Counted from the first letter of the stretch, positions 46,471 to 57,496 are shown. The stretch is DNA of 64,000 nucleotides from Haemaphysalis longicornis (GCA_013339765.2 CM023454.1:133751399-133815398); one strand, 5' to 3'. Numbers and translations are program-made. Notes: generated by a model from the letters alone, not told the origin.

Positions 46471-46923
46471 AATGCCATCCCAAACCGCAGTAAGCCCCTT
46501 CCTAGCAGCCGCAGAGAGCAAATATCTACGGGTGGGCTTGAAGTTAGCCCCACGTTAGAGTGCAGGTTGTGGGCTGCTCTCTACGACATGCCAAGGAGCG
46601 AGGCACACTGTGGTTGCGTGCTACGGAACACTTTATTCACATCATGGTTCAATCAAGGTACACCATGCAGGCACACACACAGGGATCCCTACCAAGTCTC
46701 TTGTCCGAGTCTCCGCGCTAGCCGCCCGCATCTCCCAAACCCCCGCCTGCCATTCTACGTCCACTAGCGCCATCCCTCGGGCGCCGAAGTCCACAGGTCC
46801 CGCTACCGGTGGCGCTCGGAGGGCGAGGAGGGTGAACGGAGAGAGCTCACGGTGAGGGGACCCGAAGCCCTCCCCATACACTAAAATTAAAGGTATTCCA
46901 AGTTTTAGCTTTTTTGCTACACA
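46471..46923 (-). repeat. LTR of gypsy element D, split by BEL insertion
   Basis: The minus strand starts TGTGTAGCAAAAAAGC at 46923, carries AATAAA (46637-46632) and runs to the BEL target site. The remaining ~90 bases lie at 40790-40698, left of BEL. Together these make about 540 bp leading straight into the TGGTGCC primer-site candidate and gag of element D. A purine-rich AGGGGGTGG precedes the LTR, so a 3' or solo LTR cannot be excluded. No partner LTR is in the window. Confidence 0.6.
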
Positions 46924-48203
46924 CCACCCCCTAAGCGAGTATGAATTATAAAGTTTAAACATTTGGGTAATATAGAAACCTAAAATGACACTAACTTTTC
47001 AATATGCAGTTCTGCAGGCATGTTTGACCACTTTTTATAGTGAATTCGATAGAAAAGATTGCCCTAACAGACTTTGAAGAAGCTTATTCTAATAGGCATA
47101 CGTGTAGCCATTACAGCAAAATAATGGGACAAGCATGTCACCGTTTGTTGATGACAAAAGCGCTCTCCTGCTGAAGTGTTGTAACTGTAAACTCGAACAC
47201 ACTCGTAGCTTTTGTAAGCTATATAGCAAAAGGTCATTAGGGATAAAAGAGACAAAGCGCAAAACCACTCTAGCCTGTAAGCACCAAATTTTTAGGATGT
47301 GTTGGCCCGCGTCAAGGCCAACATACAAAGTTTCACAGGAATTCGTAGCGAAGGCCCAACCGAGACGCACAGCCAACCAAACACATGAGAGGTGACAGAC
47401 AAGATCTCGGTCCGATTAGTCCAGCTACCCACGACAAAGTAAACCCACCAGAGGTATTTAATGCCACCGTACCCGGACACATGGAGCTTGCCCTAAATAA
47501 TGTAATGCGCAACAAACACTGGGCACGACGGCTGGTCTGAACGAAATCTCTCATACCCCCTGTTCAAGAAGTGGCTCATCCTCCAAATAACATCGCATCC
47601 AGATTAGGTAGCTAGTCACTACGAACGATTTTGACGGCCTATGACGGATTTCACTGATGAAGATCGAGATGGTACAAGGAAAGGTGGAGCGCACAATTGC
47701 GAATAGGATGCCCACGGCTGAAACACATTTTATGATTGGCCCACACAAGACATCCTGCTACTACCAGTGGGTCCAGTATCGGCAACAAACGTTCAAAACA
47801 AAATGTGATCACCGAGAACGAGTGGCCAAAGATCTAATCGCGACATCCTCTGCTCCTGCTGCTACCCTCCAGCCAACCACCAAGGGCACGCAACACGCCG
47901 AAGACCCTACGTACAAGATCCGAGGGCCCAAAATCTCTAATCCAGATATATATTACAAGCTGTCCCCTACTACAGAAGAACGCTGCATCTTCCATGCAAA
48001 GGCAAAGTGTACGAAATAGCATCGTACGTGTTCGCGCGATTAAAAGCCTAAGCATTGCACATTCGAAAGGATGGGCAGTAGACCAGAGTGGCCACACAAC
48101 CGAGCAGAATCCAGACGAAGATTTAAAATTGCTCACAGAGAAATCCACGCCAATGATGCCAATAAATGTCGCATTGCGGTGTTGTTCTAGTACCAAGAAG
48201 GCT
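46924..48203. other. Intergenic stretch with one unidentified ORF
   Basis: No family is recognised. The plus frame 47657-48019 (120 codons) is the longest. It has a mixed, protein-like composition (TYKIRGPKISNPDIYY, ERCIFHAKAK) but no motif I can name, and it has stops on both sides. Confidence 0.35.
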
Positions 48204-48213
48204 TCACGTACAA
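48204..48213. repeat. Target-site duplication, 5' copy, of LINE E
   Basis: TCACGTACAA is repeated exactly at 54334-54343, immediately after the LINE tail. Confidence 0.88.
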
Positions 48214-48303
48214 GGAAGTGAAGTGGTGTTCGGGCCGCTCTGCGATCTCGGGATTATTTTGTGCGAACTCAAGTCTCTACACCAGTGTTCTCCAACGTTC
48301 GCG

Positions 48304-50478
48304 ATGCAGCCCGCGGGCTCCGCGGAGCTTCCGGGGCTTCCCAATCCGACCGCTACACATCTTGGCTCGATGGCTGCGGCTGCCCCTGGGGCGCTAGGCC
48401 TACCGTCCACTTCTGATGCTCCACAGATGCTTGAGATGGCCACCGCCATGGAAGGGAGCGACGAGCCCTACCACGGGGATGAGGATTTAACGCCACGAGC
48501 AACCATCGTCGACCGATCAACTGGCCGCACGGTCGCTGCTGTGCCGGGAGAGACCCTCGCTGCCGACGACACCGCCGGCTGGGTGCTGCCGCGTCGATGC
48601 ATCGCCGCCAACACCGCCGCCAAGCAGCTAGGGTCGACGACGAAGCAAGCATCGCTAATCAGTGAGTGCGCCGCAAAGCCCTCACCCAGTTACAACCCCC
48701 ACTATGTCAAGAAAGTTAACGCTTCAATGACTAAGACGGCACGGATGCCCGCAGGCATACCGAGGGATGAGCATAAGATTATAATTAGACCGCGGGGCGG
48801 ACTCCACGACGGGCGCTTAGAGCGACAGAGCTCATGGCAGCAATAAGAACGGCCACCGGTATCAATAGGGACGAAGCCTTACGTGACACCGTGTGCCCGA
48901 ACACGCAGCGGAACATCATCCTTGTGAGCACGCCGTCCGAGGCCCGCGCAGCGAAGTACGCACAGCTACAGTCGCTACGAGTCAGCGAGCAACAATACGA
49001 GGTCTATGCATACCATGCCGCCCCCGACGGCACTGCCAAGGGAGTGATACACGGTATAGACAGGGAAGACACCGCAGAGGAGATTAGAGAGAATGTAGTT
49101 AACGAATACAACCCGCTAGTGCTGGACGCGCATCGCATTGGCAATTTCACGGCGGTGATCGTCCTGTTTCAAGGCCTCAAAGTACCATCGACAGTCAAGT
49201 ACGGCGCAGTACTGCTAAGGTGTAACCTGTACAGACAACACCGAGAAGTGTGTACCACGTGTGGAAAGATTGGCCACAGAAGGAACGTATGTCCGCAACC
49301 GCACGTACGGGTATGCCTCGCGTGTGGCAAACGAGACCCGGGAGAGGAACACCGAATTAAACTGCAAACCACATTGCAAACTGTGCGGAGGGCCCAACAC
49401 GACCGGAATGCAGGGCTGCACAAATTCAAGATCCCATATATCGTTAAACGGCGGCAATGGGAGCGAAAGGAAAGCAGGGCCCCCGAGAGAAAAGACGAGC
49501 GCAATTTCCCCACATTAGGCATCGCCACGGAGAAGCGAGGGCGCAGGCGCAGTCGCGAGGAGGGGCGCAGCCGAGAGCGGCGCAGCCGCAATCGCGCGCG
49601 TGGCGACACCAGCTGTTCCGCCGATCGAGGGGCAAAGGGGAGGAGCCGGAGTAGAAGCGCGTCACGATCATGTGGACGCGTGGAGTGGGCTGACGTGGTC
49701 AAGGCAACACCTGCGCGCCCAGCGCGCTCCTTATCTAGAACGCCGAGCAGAGCTGAACGTGAACGCGCGAGAGGAGGACCACCGATGAATCGCCGAACCA
49801 CAGCCAGAAAAAGGATACATGCGGAGAACACGTCGTTACGGAAAGAAAATGCCGCAACTGAGACTACAACTGGCCGACGATAAACGAAAAGCTGCAGCGT
49901 CTCCTGGTCCCACGGGAAAAGCAGCAACCACAACAGCAACCGCACCAGCAATTGCAGCAGCAACCACAGCGGAAAGCGCTGGCAACCAGGATGGGAGCTG
50001 GGACGGGCTCCGCTCCCCCAATCGCTCTCGCCGCGAAACCAACCCCAGCCAACGACGCCCACAAAGCCAATGCCGCCGACAACACCGGCAAACCCACAGC
50101 CGAAGAAGAAAGCAAGAGTCTAACACCAGCACCACCACCTGGAGTGACCGAGGAAAGAACACGTAGTTGATATGGAGACCCAAGAAGAAGACGAAACAGT
50201 TCCTCTAACGGCAGAAGACGAACAAGAAATGCGAACTCAAGAAGGAATGCGTGCCGCCGACCGGACTTCGACTGCGGCGCTGCATCGACAAATTAGAGAA
50301 GAGGGTCGACCGTCTAAGCGCGCGACTAGACGCTCGAATCGACGAGCTCGAACGCAGCATGAACACCCGGCTCGATGCGCTCCAAGAATTCTTATACAAA
50401 AACCTCGGCCGCTACGAAGACGTGGTGGCAACAGGAGACCGCAATCACACCGATAACTCGAGAACATCAACACCATGA
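48304..50478 (+). pseudogene. ORF1 of LINE E (RNA-binding, zinc fingers, coiled coil), frameshifted
   Basis: A plausible start is ATG 48304 (MQPAGSAELPG). The first frame runs to about 48810, then a frameshift moves to the frame open from 48834 (MAAIRTATGINRDEAL). Three Cys/His groups follow: CTTCGKIGHRRNVC (49254-49295), CLACGKRDPGEEH, and in another frame CKPHCKLCGGPN...GC (49360-49410). An Arg/Ser/Glu-rich region and a C-terminal coiled coil (CIDKLEKRVDRLSARLDARI, 50275-50390) end the protein at TGA 50476-50478. This layout, gag-like with CCHC knuckles, is usual for I/R1-type ORF1 proteins, which coat the element RNA. Confidence 0.82.
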
Positions 50479-51500
50479 GCAGACAACCCAAGAAGGCAAA
50501 CTCGAAGATCACAATATGGCAGTGGAACGCCAACGGTTTTTACTGCCGCAAGCCAACGCTACTCCAAATCATCCGGAGTGCCCAGAAGCCCCCGGACGTC
50601 ATCATGGTGCAAGAGATGCACGCGGAGGACGCCCCGTCCCTCTCGGGATACAGGGCGCACGCGAGCCCTCCGAGCGCGCGAGCCTGCGGCAAGGGAGCGC
50701 CGCAAGGCGTCTGCACCTTCGTAACGAGGGGGATCCCGTTCGTGAAGCACGAGGACCTCCTCGGACGGAGCGCGCTGGAATACTGCACGACCGAGGTGGT
50801 GCTGGGAAAGAAGAAGAAGGAAGCCATCCTCCTGATCAATGTATACAGCAATCCCGCGCACCGCCAGCAACCGTTCCGCACCATGCTGCACAAGACGCTG
50901 GCGGCAGCACCGAGAGACACGATAGCGATCTGCGAAGACTTTAAAGCTCCTCACAAGAAGCTCGGATACACCCGCACAACGCTTAAGGGCAGGGAACTAC
51001 TAGACGAGGCGGCCGACGCGGGGTTTACCTTAGACACGGACCCCTCGGCTCCCACCCGAATCGGCACGTCGGTGACCACGGACACGAACCCGGATCTCAC
51101 GTTCGTCCGCGCGGCCAACACAACCAAAGGAGGCGTAAAGTGGCGAAACACGGGCCAGAACCTGGGCAGCGACCACTTCGTGATAGAGATCGAGCTGCCG
51201 ACGTCCGCAAGACACCGAGACGAGCGCGATCGCCGCCGACAAAAGATTACGGATTGGAATCTCTTCCGCGCGCGAGTCGAAGAAGGGCCCGCACGAAACA
51301 TCACAGACATCGAGAACTTGACCAGCGACGTCGTTCGCCTAGCGAAGGACGCGACGACGCAAACACGACGTAGACGAGACTGCCCCGGCATGGACAACCG
51401 CCTGGCGCACATGCTGAAAGCCCGCCGGTCGATGCAGAAGAGGTGGCGGGGATGGTGCAACAACCACCGCCTCCGCAAGACTAATAACGACGCTCGGCCG
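50475..51500 (+). pseudogene. ORF2 of LINE E: APE-type endonuclease
   Basis: ATG 50475 overlaps the ORF1 stop as ATGA. The frame opens with TIWQWNANGFYCRKPTLLQ (metal-binding Asn) and VIMVQEMHAED (catalytic Glu), then GKGAPQGVCTFVTRG and LLINVYSNPAHRQ. It carries AICEDFKAPHKKLGY in place of the usual GDFNAxHxxWG, so Gly and Asn are altered, followed by DLTFVRAAN and LGSDHFVIEIEL (catalytic SDH). The domain is complete apart from the altered D/N motif. It nicks target DNA to start reverse transcription. A frameshift near 51510 separates it from RT. Confidence 0.9.
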
Positions 51501-51549
51501 CGAAATCGAAAAGTACAGCAGGGAGCTCTGCACCTAACGCTGGCACACG

Positions 51550-52848
51550 GTGTGCAACGAAGCGGACGGCCAACTCCACAAGGTAGAGAACGTGGAAGTT
51601 ACTCCGCCACCTCCTGGACGAGACCGACACCATGGGCTACCAGCAACACCAGCCTCGCGCAGGTTATACACGCGGCAACCAAAGCTCTGGGAGAAGAGGC
51701 GAGAAACCGCATATATACCAAGTACATCCGAAGCCCCCCCCCCCTTGAACGACACGGCGAATACGCGGGCGTGGACAACCCGGCTCTCCGACCGCGACAT
51801 CGAGGAGTGGGAGGTCCGGGCTGTGCTGCAAAGCATCAATTGCAAGTCGGCGGCCGGACCGGACGGGATAACAAACAAGGCCCTACGAAACGTCGGAGAC
51901 GGAGCCATCGCATCCTTGACGACGTACTTCAACCACTGTTGGCGTTCGGGAACACTACCGAAGCAGTGGAAGACGGCGAAGACGGTACTCATTCCAAAGC
52001 CAGGCAAACCGCCGAGCATAGAGTACCTGCGCCCAATTTCCCTAACGTCATGCGCGGGGAAGATCCTAGAACACATACTGAACGACAGGTGGCAACGATA
52101 GCTAGAATCGGAGAGACTCTACCCGGACGCCATGCTCGGCTTCCGGGAGAGACTGAGCACACAAGACGCAATGATTCAGTTACAACATGACATTCTGGAC
52201 GCGCCCGTACGCACCCACGACAACAGGGCCGTGCTGGGGCTGGACCCGCAGAGGGCATTATACAAAGTCAAGCACTCCGCCATCCTCCCGCAGGTCAGCA
52301 GCCTCGGCATGGGCAGAAGGTCCCATGAATATATTCGGGACTTTCTTTCAGAACGAACCATCACAATACACGCGGGCGACCTACAGCTGCCGCCCAAGAA
52401 GCTAGGGAGCACGGGAATCCCCCAGGGCTCGGTGATATCACCGGTGCTCTTCAACCTAGTCCTGATCGGCGTGGCGCGCAGGCTGTCGGAGATCCCGCAG
52501 GTCCGCCACACCATCTACGCGGATGACATCACGCTGCGGGTCCCCGGGGGCAGCAACAGCCACATCGAGGACGCGTTGCAGACAGCGGTGAACACCATCG
52601 AAGACCAGCTAATCGGCACGGGACTGCAGTGCTCGCCGCAGACAGTCACAGCTGCTGATCGTCCCTCCGCCGGGCCGGTACCGCAAGAAAGTACCACAGT
52701 CATCCCCAGGGTCGCCACTCTCCGGGTCCTCGGCATGCACATCGAGGCCAGCAGAAGCAACAAGACCGCGGTGGACCACCTCGTCACCAAGATCGGCGCT
52801 GCGGCCCGACTTAATCCGGAGGGTGTCGACGCGGCACAACGGGAATGA
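51550..52848 (+). pseudogene. ORF2 of LINE E: reverse transcriptase
   Basis: One frame holds the RT apart from TAG at 52099-52101. It has KSAAGPDGITNKALRN (finger), WKTAKTVLIPKPGK, LRPISLTSCAGKILEHIL, and after the stop AMLGFRERLSTQDAM. Next come VLGLDPQRALYKVKHSAIL (in relatives xxDxxxAFDxV; here D then P-Q-R-A-L), GIPQGSVISPVLFNLVLI and catalytic YADD (codons 52516-52527) within HTIYADDITL. The frame ends at TGA 52846-52848 and continues in others. The first catalytic Asp is retained and the A-F-D part is decayed. Confidence 0.9.
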
Positions 52849-54252
52849 AGGAGGCCAGCCTCCTCCGCCTGCTCCAGTCCTTCGCGATGAGCCACGTCGC
52901 CTACGTCTGGGCGTTCACTTCTGGCTGCGCCAGGAGAGGGACCGCATCAACGCGGCCATCCGCAAGGCGTACAGGACGGCCCTAGGATTGCTAAATAGCA
53001 CCAGCACGCCCCGGCTGCTCGAGCTCGGGGTGCACAACAACCTCGAGGAGATCAGCGAGGCCCAAAAAACGGCGTAACTCGAGCGCCTCGCCACCACGAG
53101 CTCGGGCAGGCGTATCCTGGAACGCCTCGGGCTGGCGGGCACGTCGTCGCAGCATAACGAGACAGCGCAGCAACAGCAGCGGCAGCAGCTCCAGCCGGAG
53201 GTGATGGGGCGACTCCGGATCCTCCCGCTGCCCCGCAGCGTCCTCCCCGACCGCAACCGCGGTCGCAGAAACTCGAGGGTCCGCGCTCTCGTCGCAATGC
53301 ACGCCAACGATACGGGCGCCCTGTACGTGGACGCCGCCCGGTACACCGACCGAACCCGACGCCTACGTAGCGGTGGCGGTCCGCGCCACCACGGGAGAAA
53401 TATACAGCGCCTGCAGCGTCCGCGTGCCGTCCGGCAGCCAGGCAGTGCACCACAGTGCTCAGTGACTCGCAGTCGGCCATCGCGAACTACGCCAACAACA
53501 ACGTATGTGAAAGTGCAGTGCGCGCGGTGTAGTGCAGTGCGGTGATCAGTGGAGCGGTGCCGGCCACCCACCTTCGGTGGTTCCCGGCGCACACCAACAT
53601 CAGAGGCAACGTGGGCGACGGTCTCCCCAACCGCAACAAGACGGCGGACGCAGCCGCGCGAGGACTGACCAACCGCGCGGCGGTGGTCTCTTCCACCCTG
53701 CCGAGTTCCGCGACAGAGGGAGGCCAACGCGAAGACAACGACGACGAAGACGACAACGACGACGTGGGGTGGGACCCGGAGCCCCTCCTAACGTGTGGGG
53801 AGGTGCTGGAGTGGTACCGGCTCGGCCGGCGCACCGCTCCGGCGCCCCCCCCGGAACTAACACGAAAGCAGGCACTGCTATTACGGCAACTACAAACACA
53901 GTCAGTGATCACGCCGGCGCTCGCGCGTCACGTGTGCCCGGATGTGTACGCAAGTGACGTGTGTAGTGTGTGCGGACAACATCGCGCAACTCTGGCACAC
54001 ATCCTGTGGGACTGTGCAGTGCACCCCGTGGAAGCTGCCGACCTCTACGGCCAGCTGCCGGACACCATACCGAGTGCCGTATATTCGACGGACCTGGACG
54101 CACAAACTCTAGCCGTCCAGCAGCTCGAGGCTGCTCTCGCCAGGCAGAAGCGGAGGGAGTCGCAGACGGCGGGGAAAGGGACGAACTCCCGAGTACCTTT
54201 CGCGCACCGCTCACGCCGACGCTGGCGGGGCCCAGTCCCGAAGACGTCGTGA
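52849..54252 (+). pseudogene. ORF2 of LINE E: connection, RNase H and C-terminal zinc finger
   Basis: Alternating frames carry the post-RT region (EASLLRLLQSFAMSHVAYV, INAAIRKAYRTALGL). RNase H follows: ALYVDAARYTD (first Asp, about 53320), EIYSACSVRVP (Glu region), SDSQSAIANYANNN (Asp, codons near 53464) and WFPAHTNIRGNVG (His, 53578-53620). The end frame (53542-54252) includes CPDVYASDVCSVCGQHRATLAHILWDC, the Cys/His finger typical of LINE C-termini. The RNase H domain makes the I/R1-like assignment firmer than RT alone. Confidence 0.85.
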
Positions 54253-54333
54253 ACGTGTATGGGATGTGGAGGCTCTGCGCATCCCGACCTCACACTCTCT
54301 GCTGGTCATAAATAAAGTCTTTCTCTCTCTCTA

Positions 54334-54343
54334 TCACGTACAA
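54334..54343. repeat. Target-site duplication, 3' copy, of LINE E
   Basis: TCACGTACAA, identical to 48204-48213, directly follows the TC-rich tail. Confidence 0.88.
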
Positions 54344-54690
54344 TCACGATGTTATTGGTGCAGCAATTGTGATCGATAACCAGCGCCACCCTGAGTAAAC
54401 GCTTGGGGGAATGCTGCAGCACCGCAACCTGAACAGAAATACAAGCAGTCCCAACCCCGCCCGAAACAGCACTATTTCATTAAGCAAGAAGGATTCACGC
54501 ACCCAAACCTGCTATCTTCACAGACACCCGGATGATGTTGGCAGAAAGGACGCCGTTGTTCCTTCGAGCCTTACCTAGCCAACGAGCAACAGTGACATGA
54601 TTGCCGAGTAATGCACGTCATGGAAAAAACGGCGATTCATTTGGCCATGTTTTTCCAAGAAGCAGACTCTAAAACGAAGGATAAAAGATG
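54344..54690. other. Short intergenic gap between LINE E and LINE F
   Basis: No gene seen. This sequence was contiguous with 47xxx-48203 before LINE E inserted. Confidence 0.45.
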
Positions 54691-54699
54691 TAGATCTTG

Positions 54700-54765
54700 A
54701 TTTGATTATAATGATGATGATTATATCATCATATTCATCTTCATATTTTATTTCCTCAAATACTG
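54700..54765 (-). other. 3' tail of LINE F
   Basis: The minus strand reads GAGGAAATAAAATATGAAGATG and then ATGATG...ATCATC repeats to about 54700. A poly(A) signal plus short tandem repeats is a typical LINE 3' terminus. Confidence 0.6.
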
Positions 54766-54895
54766 CACAAGGGGGTGCTGCATAAGGGGTGGATATACAG
54801 GGTATCAAAAACATTTGCCTCATAAGGGGTTGGTATACGGGATATGAAAAAACGTTTGCTATAAAAGGGGCGTATACAAGGCACAAAACATTGCT
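54765..54895 (-). repeat. Degenerate ~50-bp repeats in the LINE F 3' UTR
   Basis: On the minus strand a phrase of the type TATACC(A)(A)CCCCTTATGAGGCAAATGTTTTTGATACCCTG recurs two to three times (54885-54770) with substitutions. It ends in CCCCTTATGCAGCACCCCCTTGTGCAG. Confidence 0.6.
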
Positions 54896-54929
54896 AGGTG
54901 AATATATATGTTAGCATAAGGTCTCACTG

Positions 54930-56735
54930 TCAGATATGAGTAATTTCATTTTTAGTGAAACTTGATGGGCATGTGATTGCGACGACGTGGTTTGGGAGGT
55001 CGTTCCGGTCCTTCACTGCATGCGGAAAGAAGGACGTGGAGAAGGTAGCAATCGTAGTGCGGTAACGGCAAACTTGGAGGGGGTGGCTGGTGGGCTGCGA
55101 AATGTTCGTCGGGTGGATGACGTATGCAGGATGGTGGAGGGGCGAATGAAACAGCTTCTGAAACATGGAAAGAGTGGCTTTGCAGCGTCGAAGGGAAAGT
55201 GGCTGTAATCCAGACTGGACTTTTAAGGATAAAACGCTAATGTCTACAGAATATGACGAATGTATGAATCGAGCTGAGCGATTTTGAATTGACTCAAGGT
55301 CATTGATTAGATAATTTTGAGCCGGACTCCATATAGCTGACGCGTATTCCAGTTCGGCCTGATGAGGGGTGCGTATGCGAGCACTTTTACGTGTTGAGGT
55401 GCGCAACACAGATGATTTTTCAGGAATCCCAATATTTTGTTTGTAGATAAGATAATGTTTGTGACATGGGCATTCCAAGTTAGATCGTCCGATAGTGCGT
55501 GCTCCAAGATATTGTAAACACTGTACTATTTGTAGAGGGGCGTTAGTGGTTTGGTATTGGAATAGGAAAGGGTTTTTGCGGCGAGTGAATGAGACAACCT
55601 TACACTTATTGGGGTTAAGTTTGAAAAGCCAATTGTCACACCATTTTTTAATGTTGTACAGATCGTGTTGTACGGTTAGTTGATCGGAAGCATTAGTTAT
55701 CGTATGGTAAATCACGCAATCGTCGACGAACAATCTGATTTTGCAAGACACAGTTAGGGGTAGGTCATTTATGTAGATGAGAAATAGCAGGAGGCAAAGT
55801 ACGCACCGTTGTGGTACTTTGTTCAGAGGTTCAGATGATTCATAATTTACGTGCACGTGTTGATAAGGACTAGCTAAAGAAGATTTAATCCATCTTAACA
55901 CGTCAGGGTCGAACTGTATCAAATGCTTTTGCGTAGTCAAAGAAATGGCGTCACTCTGAAAGTTTGTGTCAAGATTTGTATGTATGTCCTGAGGAAAGAG
56001 TGGTAATTGTGTTTCACTGGAAAAGCCCTTGCGGAAGCCATGCTGACAGGACTGAAAGAAACTCTTCGAATCGAGGAAGTTTATAACATCAGAATATTTG
56101 ACGTGTTCCATGACTTTGCATGGGATGCTTGTTAGTGAAATTCGACAATAACTCAGTGGGGAGTTTCTGTCACCTGCTTTGTAGACTGGAATGACCTTAC
56201 CAATTATCCAGTCATCCAGAATGTCGTCGATGCTGAGTGATTGTGAGAATATGAGGTGCAAGTATGGTACAATTGTGTTGGTGATGTTCCTTAATAGTTT
56301 TGAATTTATTTCGTCAATGCCACATCGCGAGGAAAGTTTAATGTTTTTAATTACAGATGGAATTCCGTCTGTGGAAAATGGTAGCGCAGGCATGCTGGAA
56401 GCTACCAGAGTGGTTGCCGGAACGGGAGGCATACTAGGCTATCTGGTGAACAACTATGAAAATGCAATGCTAAAAATGTTAGGACACTCGGCAATTGTGG
56501 TCACTTCACCTGGTTCGTTAGTAAAGGTGATAGTGCGGGATGGTTTTGGATTGACGATCTGCGAAAATTTTTTACGTCATCACTCAGCATGTTGGGCAGG
56601 TCTGTGTTAAAAAATGCATGCTTTGCGTTGCGAATTGCTGTAAGATAGTCATTTTCGGGGGAATAGTATTTGTCCCCTGTGCATGGCGTTCCTTTAGATT
56701 TTTCCTGACGGAAAAGGCGTTTTACTGCAAAACAG
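54930..56735 (-). pseudogene. Reverse transcriptase of LINE F
   Basis: The minus frame 56432-54930 is open for 500 codons. It has SRCGIDEINSKLLRN (finger), GKVIPVYKAGD, CRISLTSIPCKVMEHV, QHGFRKGFSSETQL, PQRCVLCLLLFLIYINDLPL (in relatives PQGSVLGPLLFLIYINDL) and catalytic LFVDDCVIY (codons for FVDD 55730-55719; usually FADD). The thumb follows with NWLFKLNPNKCKVVSF and a long C-terminal region. The SLTTQKHLIQFDPDVLRW segment is out of frame and shortened: the DYAKAFDTV motif lies in another frame there, followed by a deletion that restores the frame. Upstream to 56735 the pre-RT region (FRQEKSKGTPCTGDKYYS) is present. Confidence 0.88.
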
Positions 56736-57496
56736 TATATGTCTAACCCCTCTAGTTTTCATTCCGGTGTCATCGATTTACTCGGCGCCGCTCCGGGGCT
56801 CCTCCTCACCAGCGCTGACACCTCGTTCACAGCCATTTAGCCCCTCACCTCCACCGCTGTTCTTTGGCAAGTTGCGCAGTCGGCAGCTAACCATGCCACA
56901 GTGGTATTCGGTTATCAGATGATTGCGAAAGATAGACTGAAGCGCGGATGGGCGGAAAAAATGCAGTGACGTATACTACCCTCCTTAACATAAAATTTGG
57001 ACGCAGCTCAAGCTGCAGTCGGGCACTAATTTTTTTGTTGCTTAGTCGGTTTAATGTTTTAATATACCAGGGCTTTTAAGTGCGAATGCACTTCTTAAGC
57101 GAGCCTGAATCGTCCACCGCCGTCGTCCGCATTGCAACAGCTGCGGGTGCGCGCGCTCCTCGTCTTCCTCCTCGTCTTCCCTAGCAACGGGGGGAGATGG
57201 GCGCGCGCTACTCTCCTCCTCCTCTCTCCGCTCAGTGACTGCGGGTGTTGGGCGCCTCCTCTCCACTTCGGGCGGGAGAGCTCTCGCTCGCGTAGCGGGC
57301 GCTCCGCATTCCTACGCGTGAGGGCGCTCGTGTAGCGCTCGCCGTAACGGCGGGTGCTATTCTCCTCCTCCTCTCTCCGCTCAGTGACTGCGGGTGTTGG
57401 GCGCCTCCTCTCCACTCCAAGATCACGATATCCACCGTAATCGCGCAATCAACAACCGTGCATTCGCACTTACACACTCTCCCCCTAGGGGAAGTG
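56735..57496. mobile_element. GC-rich insertion in LINE F with internal inverted repeats (MITE-like)
   Basis: LINE F coding sequence breaks off at ...LHTTQKKFP (about 57500) and resumes at VKRLFRQEKSKG (about 56735); the DNA between does not belong to it. Inside, AAGTGCGAATGCAC (57079-57092) is exactly inverted as GTGCATTCGCACTT (57458-57471), enclosing about 393 bp. No transposase and no clear target duplication are seen, so a non-autonomous DNA element is a guess. Confidence 0.55.
57212..57417 (+). repeat. 56-bp direct repeat inside the GC-rich insertion
   Basis: TCTCCTCCTCCTCTCTCCGC...GCGCCTCCTCTCCACT occurs identically at 57212-57267 and 57361-57416, 149 bp apart. Identity implies a recent duplication or conversion. 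Confidence 0.85.

Larger units (their letters stand above)
48214..54333 (+). mobile_element. Full-length LINE E (I/R1-like, with EN, RT and RNase H)
   Basis: The element is bounded by a perfect 10-bp duplication TCACGTACAA. It begins GGAAGTGAAGTGG, has ORF1 (zinc fingers plus coiled coil) and ORF2 (endonuclease, RT, RNase H, C-terminal zinc finger). It ends with AATAAA (54310-54315 region) and a TC-rich tail instead of poly(A). The RNase H places it with the I, R1, LOA or Tad-like group. It is complete at both ends, about 6.1 kb, but carries several frameshifts and one in-frame stop. Confidence 0.92.

Noticed and set aside
46924..48203. Element D extending right of 46923
   Set aside because: The sequence beyond the LTR start is AT-rich, with no gag or pol motifs; the gag-protease lies on the left side instead.
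49169..50062. 297-codon minus ORF opposite LINE E ORF1
   Set aside because: It is antisense to the GC-rich, Arg-coding part of ORF1; no motif, and its length is explained by composition.
52915..53727. 270-codon minus ORF opposite LINE E RNase H
   Set aside because: Antisense shadow in GC-rich sequence, while the plus strand carries clear RNase H motifs.
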